Assembly (NCBI GenBank): GCA_028288595.1
Contig: JAQBNK010000013.1
Coordinates: forward strand, 1 to 52,424
DNA from: Chitinophagaceae bacterium
GTDB taxonomy: Bacteria; Bacteroidota; Bacteroidia; Chitinophagales; Chitinophagaceae
Length of the DNA stretch: 52,424 bases
Direction: 5' to 3'
A program made the position numbers and the translations under genes. The notes beneath the pieces were generated by a model, which saw only the letters and a program-made list of their open reading frames with translations, was not told the origin of the DNA and did not search any database. This document shows, piece by piece, positions 33,314-41,861 of the stretch; within the stretch, counting starts at the first letter, position 1; the number at the start of each line of letters is the position of its first letter.

Positions 33314-35770
33314 ATGATCAGAACATATATCAAACTGGCATTCAGAAACCTGGTAAAAAACAGGGTTTTCTCTTTCATCAATGTATTTGGTCTTGCAACA
33401 GGATTAACGTGTTGCCTCCTGATCTCACTTTATATATATCATGAGTTTAGTTATGATCAGTATCAAAAACTTGGTAAGAGGCTGTACCAGTTAGGGACAC
33501 TTTCAATAAAAGAAGGAAAAGAAAACCGCTTTGCGACTACGCCAGCGCCTATGGCACCCGCTATGAAACAGGAGTTGCCGGAAATTGAAAGTTATACCAG
33601 GCTGATTAAAGCTTTCCAGGACGATAAAACACTTTTCCAGTATACAAGCGGGAAAGAAGCGGTAAAATCATTCTATGAAACACAGGGATATCTTGCTGAT
33701 TCAACCTTCTTCCGGTTGTTCACTTATGCATTTAAAGAGGGTGACCCAAAAACAGCTTTGAATGAACCCAATACCCTGGTGATATCTGATGAGATCGCTG
33801 ATAAAATATTCGGAAAAGCTTCTGCCTTAAATAAGATCATTCATATCAACAGCAACACGAATGGAGAATATGACTTTAGGGTAACAGGCGTTTTTGTTCC
33901 TTCAAAAACACCTTCCCATATTGATGCAAGATTTGTTATGTCGATGAAAGGCGGCGAAGTTGGTGCATGGATAAACAATATGGGCACTGATATAATGAAT
34001 AACAATATGTTCTTTACTTACTTTCTTTTAAAGCCAGGCACCGACGTAAAGCGGCTTGAAGCAAAGTTTGAGGCATTTATCACAAAGCATGCCGGCGCAG
34101 ATCTTAAAGCACAGGGCCGCAACAGGAAACAATATCTTACTCCTGTCAGGGACATTCATTTGTATTCAAATGACAACGGCAATAATGTTACCGCCGGCGG
34201 AAGCCTTAGTTATTTATATATCCTGATGTCTATCGCTATTGTTACTTTATTAATTGCCTGTGTAAATTTTATGAACCTGTCTACTGCACGTTCTTCAAAA
34301 CGGGCTATAGAAATTGGTATGAGAAAAGTGCTGGGTGCCGAAAAAAATTCGCTGGTAATTCAGTTTCTATGGGAATCTGTACTGTTATCGTTTATCGCTT
34401 TTATTTTGGCTCTTGGGCTCACTCTTTTGCTAATGCCTGTATTTGAACAGTTATCTGGTAAAGACTTTACTTATTCTATTCAGCAATACACCTGGCTGAT
34501 CACGGGGTTCTTAGTGATCACAATGATCACTGGCCTCATCGCCGGTATTTATCCTGCATTTTATTTGTCAGCTTTCAAACCCGTGAAAGTGCTGAAAGGG
34601 AAATTCTCCAATTCACTAGGCGCAGTTTCTTTAAGGAAAGTGCTGGTGGTTTTTCAGTTTGTTATTTCAGTAGCCTTGATCGTTGCCTCAGTAACCATCA
34701 GCAACCAGATGGATTTTTTACGCACAAAAGATCTTGGTTTTCAAAGAGACCAGCAGGTCGTGATCCCTTTGCGTACCACTACAGCAAAAACTATTTATCC
34801 TGCATTTAAAAGTGAATTACAATCAAATTCTGCAATCTCTTCTACGGGCGCTTCTAATTTTTATCCGGGTATCGCCAACACGACCGACTGGCTTTTATAT
34901 AAACAAGGCAAACCTGCTGATCAAACCAAAACAGTATTTATGAACCGGGTTGATGACAGCTATTTACAAACCCTTGGAATAAAACCAGTAGCCGGAAGAT
35001 TGTTTTCTAAAGAGTTTCCGTCAGACACTAATAATAATATCATTTTGAATGAGCAGGCCATTAAACAATTTGAATTTGCTTCTCCTGCTGAAGCAATCGG
35101 TAAAAATATTATGGCTGATCGCGGTACCAGCCATGTCTTTTATAATATTATTGGTGTCGTAAAAGACTTTCATTTCAAGGATCTGCATACAAGTATAGAA
35201 TCTTATGGTTTCCTCTTAAATAAAAGACCGCTTTATAATTATGTTATCGCTCATTTGAAAGGGAATAATATAAAAGCCGGGCTCGGCAGTATATCTGCAA
35301 CCTGGACGAAATTGAATCCGAATGAACCTTTTGAATATAGTTTTCTCGATAAGGACTTTCAAAAAAATTATAGTGCCGAAGATCGCCTGGCATCCATCAT
35401 TCGCGATTTTACTATTATTGCCATTTTTATTTCCTGCCTTGGGTTATTTGGGCTCACTACTTTTAGCGTAGAACAGCGAACAAAAGAAATAGGTATCCGC
35501 AAAGTTTTGGGTGCAAGCACTTCAGGAATTGTAGGCCTTCTATCGAAAGACTTTTTAAAACTCGTATTTATTTCATCGCTGATAGCTTCTCCCCTTGCGT
35601 GGTATTTTATTAACCGCTGGCTGGAAGGATTTGCCTACCGAACACCTTTTACAATATGGATCGTTGTTGCAAGTTGTATGATTGCTTTCGTCATTGCATT
35701 TCTTACGATCAGTATCCAGGCAATACAAGCAGCATTATCAAACCCCGTCAATAACTTAAGAACTGAGTAG
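33314..35770 (+). CDS. MacB/FtsX-type ABC transporter permease
   Basis: This 818-residue inner-membrane permease has the duplicated form common in Bacteroidota. Each half carries a periplasmic MacB_PCD-like region and FtsX membrane segments. Segments lie at about 20-42, 295-318, 345-370, 390-415 and 440-460 in the first half, and near 700-720, 745-765 and 775-800 in the second. FtsX signatures are ARSSKRAIEIGMRKVLGAEK and QRTKEIGIRKVLGAST. No ATPase gene is adjacent, so the energy subunit must be elsewhere. Members extrude peptides, antibiotics or lipoproteins. A bidirectional hairpin follows the stop. Confidence 0.92.
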   Translation: MIRTYIKLAFRNLVKNRVFSFINVFGLATGLTCCLLISLYIYHEFSYDQYQKLGKRLYQLGTLSIKEGKENRFATTPAPMAPAMKQELPEIESYTRLIKAFQDDKTLFQYTSGKEAVKSFYETQGYLADSTFFRLFTYAFKEGDPKTALNEPNTLVISDEIADKIFGKASALNKIIHINSNTNGEYDFRVTGVFVPSKTPSHIDARFVMSMKGGEVGAWINNMGTDIMNNNMFFTYFLLKPGTDVKRLEAKFEAFITKHAGADLKAQGRNRKQYLTPVRDIHLYSNDNGNNVTAGGSLSYLYILMSIAIVTLLIACVNFMNLSTARSSKRAIEIGMRKVLGAEKNSLVIQFLWESVLLSFIAFILALGLTLLLMPVFEQLSGKDFTYSIQQYTWLITGFLVITMITGLIAGIYPAFYLSAFKPVKVLKGKFSNSLGAVSLRKVLVVFQFVISVALIVASVTISNQMDFLRTKDLGFQRDQQVVIPLRTTTAKTIYPAFKSELQSNSAISSTGASNFYPGIANTTDWLLYKQGKPADQTKTVFMNRVDDSYLQTLGIKPVAGRLFSKEFPSDTNNNIILNEQAIKQFEFASPAEAIGKNIMADRGTSHVFYNIIGVVKDFHFKDLHTSIESYGFLLNKRPLYNYVIAHLKGNNIKAGLGSISATWTKLNPNEPFEYSFLDKDFQKNYSAEDRLASIIRDFTIIAIFISCLGLFGLTTFSVEQRTKEIGIRKVLGASTSGIVGLLSKDFLKLVFISSLIASPLAWYFINRWLEGFAYRTPFTIWIVVASCMIAFVIAFLTISIQAIQAALSNPVNNLRTE

Positions 35771-35777
35771 ATTTTTC

Positions 35778-35836
35778 AATTCAAAAGTAAAAAGTCAAAA
35801 AATGAAGTCTCCCTTTTGACTTTTTACTTTTGAATT
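35778..35836. terminator. Bidirectional 23-bp inverted repeat between convergent genes
   Basis: Perfect 23-bp arms (35778-35800 and 35814-35836) enclose a 13-nt loop (AATGAAGTCTCCC). The A-rich left arm and T-rich right arm would end transcription on both strands, which fits its place between the plus-strand permease and the minus-strand lipoprotein, whose stop is 2 bp away. The arms consist of 7-bp units such as TTTTGAC, TTTTTAC and TTTTGAA, which continue beyond the arm, so it may have formed from heptamer repeats. Confidence 0.7.
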
Positions 35837-35837
35837 T

Positions 35838-36038
35838 TTACTTTCTCGCACTGTCCCTTTTTTTACTCGCTGAATCAGAATTATATAAACTATCCTGTAC
35901 AACTCTTGTTGAGTCGGTTGTTGCCGCGTCAGTGTAATTCTTGCCATTTCTGCCGTTGGCATCATCTGCTCTGTCCGTACCCTGCCCGCAACTGCCAAGT
36001 ATAAGAATCGAAAAAAATAATATGATCGTTGTTTTCAT
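35838..36038 (-). CDS. Small lipoprotein, unknown function
   Basis: This 66-residue protein has a textbook lipoprotein signal (LFFSILILGSC), with Gly and Gln after the cysteine. The remaining 48 residues are Asp/Ser/Lys/Asn-rich and low in complexity (DRADDANGRNGKNYTD, SDSASKKRDSARK), and probably unstructured. It is likely exported to the outer membrane. No family is recognised. It is convergent with the permease gene and divergent from the RMD1-family gene. Confidence 0.65.
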   Translation of the reverse strand: MKTTIILFFSILILGSCGQGTDRADDANGRNGKNYTDAATTDSTRVVQDSLYNSDSASKKRDSARK

Positions 36039-36126
36039 AAATCGTTTTTAAAACAAATACCAAATTCCTGCCATAAACCTTGCACCGATATTATAAATAC
36101 GGCCCCAAATTCGCTCTGCTAACAAT

Positions 36127-36918
36127 ATGCAAAAGGTTTTTTCTTACCAGGTAGCCGACAGTATAGACCTGCGGTTAATGAAAACCGTATTTAAGGGGGA
36201 GTTGTACTACAGCGATGCAGATGAATTGTTTTACAGAACAGGCGACCACCGGTTTGTTTATATTTTCAAATATGGTGTAGTCTGTTTTCTTAATTATACT
36301 GAAGAAGAAATTCCGGCCTTCCTTAAAACGGTATCACCCTGTTGCAACAATTTTTTTGATAAGACATTAAGTGAAGAGTTTCTGGTAGAGACCGGCGCTA
36401 AAGAAATTAAGGTTGGTTATAATAAGATCGAGGTAATAAAAGCAACCGTAGAAATTTTAAGGATCGTAATGCTGAACGTGTCTCAATCAGTAGCGCTGGA
36501 TTATTATTATGATCAAAGCGTGGCGATGTTAAATGAAACGAATTATCACACCAGTATTCTTGAAAAAAAAGGCAGCCTCGATATTTCCGGAAAAAGACTT
36601 AAAAAATATATTGGTAAAACATTATTATTAAAAAACCGCATCGCACAAAACTTATACATTTTTGATTCGCCTCCCGAAACCTGGGAAGATGAAACTTTAA
36701 ATAAAATCGACCTGGAAATGAAGAAAACTTTCGACCTGCAAGACAGGTTCAGGAATATTCATGAGGGACTTAATATTGTCCGTGATAACCTCGATCTCTT
36801 CAAAGATCTCTTGCAATATAAACACAGCACAACCTTAGAGTGGATTGTAATTATCCTGATTTTGATTGAAGTGCTGCATTTGCTGATCATCAATTTTTTT
36901 CCGGGCTTACAGAAGTAA
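36127..36918 (+). CDS. RMD1/YagE (DUF155) family protein
   Basis: This 263-residue protein matches the RMD1/DUF155 family, whose mitochondrial relatives affect translation and division and whose bacterial role is unknown. Features are YRTGDHRFVYIFKYGVVCFL near residue 45, VIKATVEILRIVMLNVSQSVA, the conserved ALDYYYDQSVAMLN, the helical region KKYIGKTLLLKNRIAQNLYI with PPETWEDETL, and one C-terminal membrane anchor (LEWIVIILILIEVLHLLIINFF). It should be tail-anchored in the inner membrane facing the cytoplasm. It appears to be a single-gene unit. Confidence 0.85.
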   Translation: MQKVFSYQVADSIDLRLMKTVFKGELYYSDADELFYRTGDHRFVYIFKYGVVCFLNYTEEEIPAFLKTVSPCCNNFFDKTLSEEFLVETGAKEIKVGYNKIEVIKATVEILRIVMLNVSQSVALDYYYDQSVAMLNETNYHTSILEKKGSLDISGKRLKKYIGKTLLLKNRIAQNLYIFDSPPETWEDETLNKIDLEMKKTFDLQDRFRNIHEGLNIVRDNLDLFKDLLQYKHSTTLEWIVIILILIEVLHLLIINFFPGLQK

Positions 36919-36961
36919 ATCAAAGACTTGCAATGCTATTATTAAGTGATATAGCTTTTTA

Positions 36962-38035
36962 TCACGCCAGCTTCACTGTCTCTCCTGTCTTCACAGATTC
37001 ATCGCAGGCAAAAGCTATCTTCAGGCTATTTAAAGCATCAGCAATATGATCGGTAAGGTCAATATCTTCTTTTATTGCTTTTAAAAAATACCGTTGTTCA
37101 CGGTTACAAAGTTCCTGGTGATCCGGTTCTTCTTTCAAATCGATCCATTCATCTGCCTTCGCAAACTCGCCATTATTATTAAGGTCTGCATAATGCACTT
37201 TAATAGATTCTGTTTTTGTATGCGACCCCACATCGTCAGATTTTCCTGCTGTGCCTGCAGACTTTGCCACAATAGAAACACAACCTTTAGGTCCGATTAC
37301 ATCTTTTACAAAAAAAGCTGTTTCACTCATCATTGGCCCCCATCCTGCTTCATACCATCCCACAGATCCATCCTCGAAACGTATTTGCAATTGCCCATAA
37401 TTATAATTGTCCGCGGCTATTTCTTCAGTAAGTCTCGCACCGATCGCATTTACCTGCAGAGGCTTTGAGCGTGTCATCTGGCACATCACATCTATATAAT
37501 GGACGCCGCAGTCAACTATGGGGCTTAAGGTCTTCATTAAATTTTTATGAACATTCCATTTAGCACCGCGGCTCTGCTGGTTCAGGTTCATACGCATCAC
37601 CAACGGCTTACCCATGGTGCGGGCCACCTCAATAAATTTTTCCCATGAAGGGTGATGCCTTAATATATAACCAACTACTAATTTTTTACCTGCACTCTTT
37701 GCAGCAGCCGCGACTTTCTCTGCACCCGCAACCGAGTCAGCCAAAGGCTTTTCAATAAAAACATGACATCCATTTGTCAGTGCCATCAATGCTAGTTCTT
37801 CGTGCGTATCAGGATAAGTGGAGATACAAACTGCATCCGGCTTTGTTGAAGCTATTGCCCCATCCATATTATCAAATAATGGATAACTGCCGCCTAATTT
37901 TTCATTCAAAATAACTTTACTGTTTCCTCTTGAGACAATACCGCATATTTCAAAACCCTCCAGTGAATGGTATGCAGTTGCATGAGATTCACCCATATGA
38001 CCGCAGCCGACAACAAGAACACGAAGGTTTTTCAT
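36962..38035 (-). CDS. Gfo/Idh/MocA-family oxidoreductase, cytoplasmic
   Basis: This 357-residue enzyme has the N-terminal NAD(P)-binding motif RVLVVGCGHMGESHATAY and the conserved EKP (HVFIEKPLADSVAG). The substrate domain carries VVGYILRHHPSWEKF, LSPIVDCGVHYIDVMCQM, which holds the family His, and GWYEAGWGPMMS. No signal peptide is visible, unlike the relative at 20193-21527. It probably oxidises or reduces a cyclic polyol or sugar. The neighbouring minus-strand Dabb gene, 61 bp upstream, may share a promoter. Confidence 0.92.
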   Translation of the reverse strand: MKNLRVLVVGCGHMGESHATAYHSLEGFEICGIVSRGNSKVILNEKLGGSYPLFDNMDGAIASTKPDAVCISTYPDTHEELALMALTNGCHVFIEKPLADSVAGAEKVAAAAKSAGKKLVVGYILRHHPSWEKFIEVARTMGKPLVMRMNLNQQSRGAKWNVHKNLMKTLSPIVDCGVHYIDVMCQMTRSKPLQVNAIGARLTEEIAADNYNYGQLQIRFEDGSVGWYEAGWGPMMSETAFFVKDVIGPKGCVSIVAKSAGTAGKSDDVGSHTKTESIKVHYADLNNNGEFAKADEWIDLKEEPDHQELCNREQRYFLKAIKEDIDLTDHIADALNSLKIAFACDESVKTGETVKLA

Positions 38036-38073
38036 CAGTTATGAATTTTGAATTGTTGTTAATGTGAGGCTCT

Positions 38074-38115
38074 ACTCATTACTCATCACTCATTACTCAT
38101 TTTTCCTCACTCATC
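38074..38115. repeat. Tandem heptamer repeat, six units
   Basis: The units read ACTCATT, ACTCATC, ACTCATT, ACTCATT, TTTCCTC, ACTCATC. They overlap the 3' end of the Dabb gene: the last residues MSEEK and the stop codon on the minus strand are made from repeat units. This suggests that the array grew into the gene end. Similar 7-bp arrays, with other units, lie at 35778-35850 and 43008-43097. Confidence 0.75.
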
Positions 38116-38417
38116 GAATCATAAACAACCACTTTCTTCCAGAGCGGCGAACAATCCTCTATAAATTTTTTATGGACAGGATGATCCTGGTATTCATTCT
38201 GATCTTCTACAGAACTAAAAAATAAAAGCTCTGAAACGGAAAAGCTGTTATCAACCACTTCCCTTTTTTCAGTTGACGCAGGAACGCCAATATACATTTC
38301 CTTAATCACTTCAATTTCCGAAAATGTTTTTAAACCCGCGAGCAGCTTAGCAAGGTCTTCTTCAGAGTTGGGATTCTTTAACCAGAAATAAACCTGGTGA
38401 ATGATGCGATTATTCAT
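38097..38417 (-). CDS. Dabb (stress-responsive alpha/beta barrel) protein
   Basis: This 106-residue protein, started at the ATG at 38417 (a second ATG is 15 bp upstream), resembles the Dabb family of dimeric ferredoxin-like barrels. Typical features are [18 protein letters not shown] at the start, the central [20 protein letters not shown], and [20 protein letters not shown] with the family His-Pro. Its biological role is unknown in bacteria. The C-terminal five residues derive from a heptamer repeat. Confidence 0.85.
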   Translation of the reverse strand: MNNRIIHQVYFWLKNPNSEEDLAKLLAGLKTFSEIEVIKEMYIGVPASTEKREVVDNSFSVSELLFFSSVEDQNEYQDHPVHKKFIEDCSPLWKKVVVYDSMSEEK

Positions 38418-38579
38418 ACAAGAAAAATACAATTCAGTAAGAATAATAGCAAATTAGTTTGATCGCAGTTGCGGGTTTTGGTTTTGGGAATTCAGCTATC
38501 GGGTATCGATTCATTCAACATCTTCCTAGGCAATCTGACGGTCTCATTCTTAAGAATTAACAATAATATCAATGAGGTA

Positions 38580-38613
38580 TTGTTTTCTAATAGAAAACTT
38601 TATATTATATTTG
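38580..38613 (+). promoter_or_regulatory. higBA promoter with palindromic operator
   Basis: TATATTTG at 38606-38613 matches the Bacteroidota -7 element, with a weaker -33 TTG at 38580-38582. Between them is the near-perfect palindrome GTTTTCTAATAGAAAAC (38582-38598, 8-bp arms around one base). A second inverted repeat, AACAATA (38559-38565) with TATTGTT (38578-38584), overlaps the -33. These are likely HigA-binding sites for autorepression. Transcription would begin at or next to the GTG start codon of higB. Confidence 0.65.
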
Positions 38614-38617
38614 TACA

Positions 38618-38929
38618 GTGTTTAATATTATTACCCGTAAAACACTGCTTGACTATTGTAAGAAATACCCGGAAGCTGCACCGGCGTTACAAGGATGGTA
38701 TTACGAACTTTTAAAAACAGAATTTAAAAACTTTAACGAGCTAAAAAAAGTTTACGGCAATGCGAGTATAGTTGGAGATAACAGAGTGGTATTTAATATT
38801 ATGGGCAATAAATATAGACTGGTTACAAGAATGATGTTTGATTTCAGGGCAATCCAAATAAAGTGGTTTGGCACGCACGCTGAGTATGATAAGATAGATG
38901 TGCTTGATGTAAAATTTAAAAAAAAGTAA
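38618..38929 (+). CDS. higB: HigB-type mRNA interferase toxin
   Basis: This 103-residue protein is a type II toxin of the HigB (RelE-superfamily) group, which cleaves mRNA. The start is a GTG, supported by alignment of MFNIITRKTLLDYCKKYPEA with the HigB beginning (MHLITQKALKD). Further marks are FKNFNELKKVYGNASIVGDN, VVFNIMGNKYRLVTRMMFD and the C-terminal IKWFGTHAEYDKIDV, in which His and Tyr are the expected catalytic site. The antitoxin gene follows after 1 bp. There is almost no leader upstream of the GTG, so leaderless translation is possible. Confidence 0.93.
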   Translation: MFNIITRKTLLDYCKKYPEAAPALQGWYYELLKTEFKNFNELKKVYGNASIVGDNRVVFNIMGNKYRLVTRMMFDFRAIQIKWFGTHAEYDKIDVLDVKFKKK

Positions 38930-38930
38930 G

Positions 38931-39287
38931 ATGCAATTAAAGCCGATTAAAACAAAAAAAGATTACGAGGTGTGTCTTCAATGGATAGATGAAATGTTTG
39001 ATAAAAAAATAAAACCTGGCTCAAATGAAGGTAACCAGGTGCAAATAGCATTGTTATTAATCAAACAATATGAAGATGAGCATTATACTATCCCTACCCC
39101 AGATCCAATAGAAGCCATAAAATTGAAGATGGAAGAAAAAGGATTAAAAAATAAAGATCTCGTTGGGATCATTGGCAGCAAAGGATATATCTCATCGTTA
39201 CTCAGCGGGAAAAAACCTTTAACGCTTGAAATAGCCAGAATATTTCATAAAAAGTTAGGGGTTCCTGCAGAGGTTTTACTATCATAA
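38931..39287 (+). CDS. higA: HigA-type antitoxin
   Basis: This 118-residue protein pairs with HigB. The N-terminal half (about 1-55) is the toxin-binding HigA-like part (YEVCLQWIDEMFDKK). The C-terminal half is a helix-turn-helix of the XRE class (AIKLKMEEKGLKNKDLVGII, GYISSLLSGKKPLTLEIARI). It starts 1 bp after the higB stop, in the toxin-first order that is normal for higBA. It should repress its own promoter through the palindrome at 38582-38598. Confidence 0.94.
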   Translation: MQLKPIKTKKDYEVCLQWIDEMFDKKIKPGSNEGNQVQIALLLIKQYEDEHYTIPTPDPIEAIKLKMEEKGLKNKDLVGIIGSKGYISSLLSGKKPLTLEIARIFHKKLGVPAEVLLS

Positions 39288-39341
39288 TTACGCACATAAT
39301 TTGATACAGAAGGTTTTAATCCTGCACTCAACAAAAATCCT

Positions 39342-41225
39342 TCACCATCCTATTCCATAATCTTCTCCATGATTACTCGATCCTCCCCACAAACTTCCAT
39401 GTTTCCAATCGAAATAAATTGCATTGATCGGTCCTGATGTACGTTCTTCAAAACTTAACTTATATCCCATCTTTTTTAGTTGTTCTCTCACCGGCTCAGG
39501 GGTTTTGGTTTGAAGTAATATATCACCCGGCCTTGGCTTTCTATCTTCTATTTTTGTTCCGCCCAGTGATAACCATAGTTGATTGGTATTAATATTAGCG
39601 GCTTCTGTAGATTGCTGAACTGTCATTCCGAATTCAACCATATTTAAAAAGAACTGCAGTAAATTCTGGTCCTGCGTATCGCCACCCTGCACACCAAAAG
39701 CCAGGAATGGTTTACCATCTTTCATTGCCAGTGTTGGTGTTAAAGTAACTCTTGGTCTTTTACCCGGCTGCACAACATTAAACGGATCCTGTGCCGCATC
39801 TAAAACAAAACTTTGCATGCGCTGGCTCATACCCACACCTGTATTACCTGCAATGCATGCCGGCGTCCATCCGCCACTCGGTGTAATGGAAACAACCCAG
39901 CCTTCTTTATCAGCGGCTTCAACAGAGGTGGTACCACGCCAGAGACGATCCATATAAGCAGGATCTTCATAAGCAGTGCCAGCATCATGAACGGGAAGAA
40001 AACCATCCTGCCGGTTTTTACTACTGTCATATCCTCTTGTTTTTAAAAGTTGTGAATAAGGATTTGTTCTTCCTTCGTAAGGATAAGGATCTCCCGGCCC
40101 CGGATCAGGATTATTGCGGTCATAATTAATTAATGCTGCACGATCTTTTGCATACTGTTTACTTAGTAATCCTTTCATGGGTTGAAGGGATGGAGCAAAA
40201 TCAGGATCGCCATAATAAAAATCCCTGTCAGCAAAAGCAAGGCTCATCGCCTGGTAAACCGTATTTATATACCGGCTGGAATTATAACCCATACGCTTTA
40301 AATCGAAATTCTCAAGAATGTTAAGTGTCTGCAATAACATCGGCCCCTGTGTCCATTGAGAAAGTTTGTAAACATCTACTCCTTTATAATTTATTTTTAA
40401 AGGCTCCTCTTGTTTTACTTTCCAGTTAGCAAGATCATTCAGTGTAATTAATCCTCCCTGCTCCTGGCAACTGCGAACAAATTCTTTAGCGATGTCTCCT
40501 TTATAAAAACGATCATAAGCAGCATAGATAGCCTGCTTACGGTTCTTTCCATTTTTTAATGCCTGCCTTTCCGCAGCTACCATTTTTTCTAAAGTAGCGA
40601 GCAGATCTTTTTGTATAAATATTTCGCCGGCTTCAGGGGCTTCTCTCTTTTCTCCCCCATGTGTGAGAAAAACTTTTTTTGAATAGGGCCACCCCTTGAT
40701 CATTGCTTTGTTTTTCTCAATGCTGTTTGCAGTCTGTGCTTCCATCGGGTAACCTGCTGCCATTTGCATAGCAGGTGTTAAGACCTGTTCGAGACTCATG
40801 GTCCCGTATTCAGCAAGCATAGTGCATAATCCACCGGGGGTTCCCGGGGTTACTGCTGCCAGCGGACCATATTCGGGCGGATAATTCATCCCCTTATTTT
40901 TAAAAAAACTGGCAGTGGCGCCGGTTGGCGCAACACCCAGTGCGTTGATACCGATAACCTTTCCTGTTTTTGGGTTATAAATAATGGCCTGCGTTTCACC
41001 ACCCCAGCTAAGTACATCCCACATGGTACAGGTTGCTGCGAGCATGGCACAGGCCGCATCTACTGCATTGCCGCCTTTCTGAAAGATAGCTGCGCCGGCG
41101 GTTGCAGCCAATGGTTTACCGGTTACCGCCATCCAATTCTTTCCATGCAAAGGCGGCTTCTGCGTTTGTTGTGCAGAAGCCGCCATGTATAAACAAAATA
41201 CTAATAGTGTGAGAACGATTTTCAT
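39342..41225 (-). CDS. ggt: Gamma-glutamyltransferase family protein
   Basis: This 627-residue exported enzyme would cleave or transfer gamma-glutamyl groups, as from glutathione. A signal peptide ends near residue 18 (YMAASAQ). The Ntn-hydrolase processing site is RLWRGTTSVEAADKEGWVVS, with Thr432 as the likely nucleophile after autocleavage. Other marks are GKPLAATAGAAIFQKGGNAV, DAACAM, WGGETQAIIYNP, PLAAVTPGTPGGLCTML, and SGPINAIYFD near the end. The lid-loop motif of the E. coli enzyme is not obvious. The 97-bp gap to the FKBP gene upstream suggests its own promoter. Confidence 0.93.
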   Translation of the reverse strand: MKIVLTLLVFCLYMAASAQQTQKPPLHGKNWMAVTGKPLAATAGAAIFQKGGNAVDAACAMLAATCTMWDVLSWGGETQAIIYNPKTGKVIGINALGVAPTGATASFFKNKGMNYPPEYGPLAAVTPGTPGGLCTMLAEYGTMSLEQVLTPAMQMAAGYPMEAQTANSIEKNKAMIKGWPYSKKVFLTHGGEKREAPEAGEIFIQKDLLATLEKMVAAERQALKNGKNRKQAIYAAYDRFYKGDIAKEFVRSCQEQGGLITLNDLANWKVKQEEPLKINYKGVDVYKLSQWTQGPMLLQTLNILENFDLKRMGYNSSRYINTVYQAMSLAFADRDFYYGDPDFAPSLQPMKGLLSKQYAKDRAALINYDRNNPDPGPGDPYPYEGRTNPYSQLLKTRGYDSSKNRQDGFLPVHDAGTAYEDPAYMDRLWRGTTSVEAADKEGWVVSITPSGGWTPACIAGNTGVGMSQRMQSFVLDAAQDPFNVVQPGKRPRVTLTPTLAMKDGKPFLAFGVQGGDTQDQNLLQFFLNMVEFGMTVQQSTEAANINTNQLWLSLGGTKIEDRKPRPGDILLQTKTPEPVREQLKKMGYKLSFEERTSGPINAIYFDWKHGSLWGGSSNHGEDYGIGW

Positions 41226-41323
41226 ACAGAAGTTTTAATTAACCGGTAAGTTAAAGATGGCAATTAATTACTGTAAAAACAATCGTTGAATTATAAGTGT
41301 TGATCGCAGGAATAGGATACAAC

Positions 41324-41758
41324 TTAACTGATACTCAATAATTCTACTTCAAATATTAAAGTACTGTTCGGGCCGATCGTTCCACTCACCTGCCTGTCAC
41401 CATATCCTAAGTGTGGAGGAATAAAAAAGCGCCATTTACTTCCGAGTGGCATTAATTGCACGCCCTCTGTCCAGCCTTTTATAACAGCGTTTAAAGGGAA
41501 TGTTGCAGGTTGTCCCCGCTGCACAGAACTGTCAAATACGGTTCCGTCGATCAGTGTCCCATGATAATGACAGGTAACTTTATTATTTGCATTTGGTTTA
41601 GCGCCTGTGCCTTCTGTAATTACTTCGTACTGCAGGCCACTGGGCAATGCGATAATGCCAGGCTTATTTTTATTCACTTCAAGAAAGTCCTCACCCGCTT
41701 TTAAATTCGCGGTTGCTTTTTCATTCTTTAGCTGAAACAACTTATCTGTAATTCCCAT
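41324..41758 (-). CDS. FKBP-type peptidyl-prolyl cis-trans isomerase
   Basis: This 144-residue enzyme has an N-terminal helical stretch of about 40 residues (NEKATANLKAGEDFLEVNKN) like the FkpA/Mip type, but no signal peptide, so it is cytoplasmic unless the start is elsewhere. The FKBP domain covers about 45-144: GLQYEVITEGTGAKP, VTCHYHGTLIDGTVFDSS, NAVIKGWTEGVQLMPLGSKW, FFIPPHLGYGDR and GPNSTLIFEVELLSI. All proline-binding aromatic positions are present. It helps prolyl isomerisation during protein folding. Confidence 0.94.
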   Translation of the reverse strand: MGITDKLFQLKNEKATANLKAGEDFLEVNKNKPGIIALPSGLQYEVITEGTGAKPNANNKVTCHYHGTLIDGTVFDSSVQRGQPATFPLNAVIKGWTEGVQLMPLGSKWRFFIPPHLGYGDRQVSGTIGPNSTLIFEVELLSIS

Positions 41759-41861
41759 GGTAATTTTTTTGCGAAAATAATCTTAGTAAAGAAACAATGA
41801 CAATAAAATTGAAGGATGGCAATTTCAAAACCAACGGCCGGCAATTATATTGTATACCGGG

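Noticed and set aside
38461-38520. GGTTTTG and CTATCGG-like steps before higBA as another heptamer array
   Set aside because: The period is too degenerate to count units with confidence.
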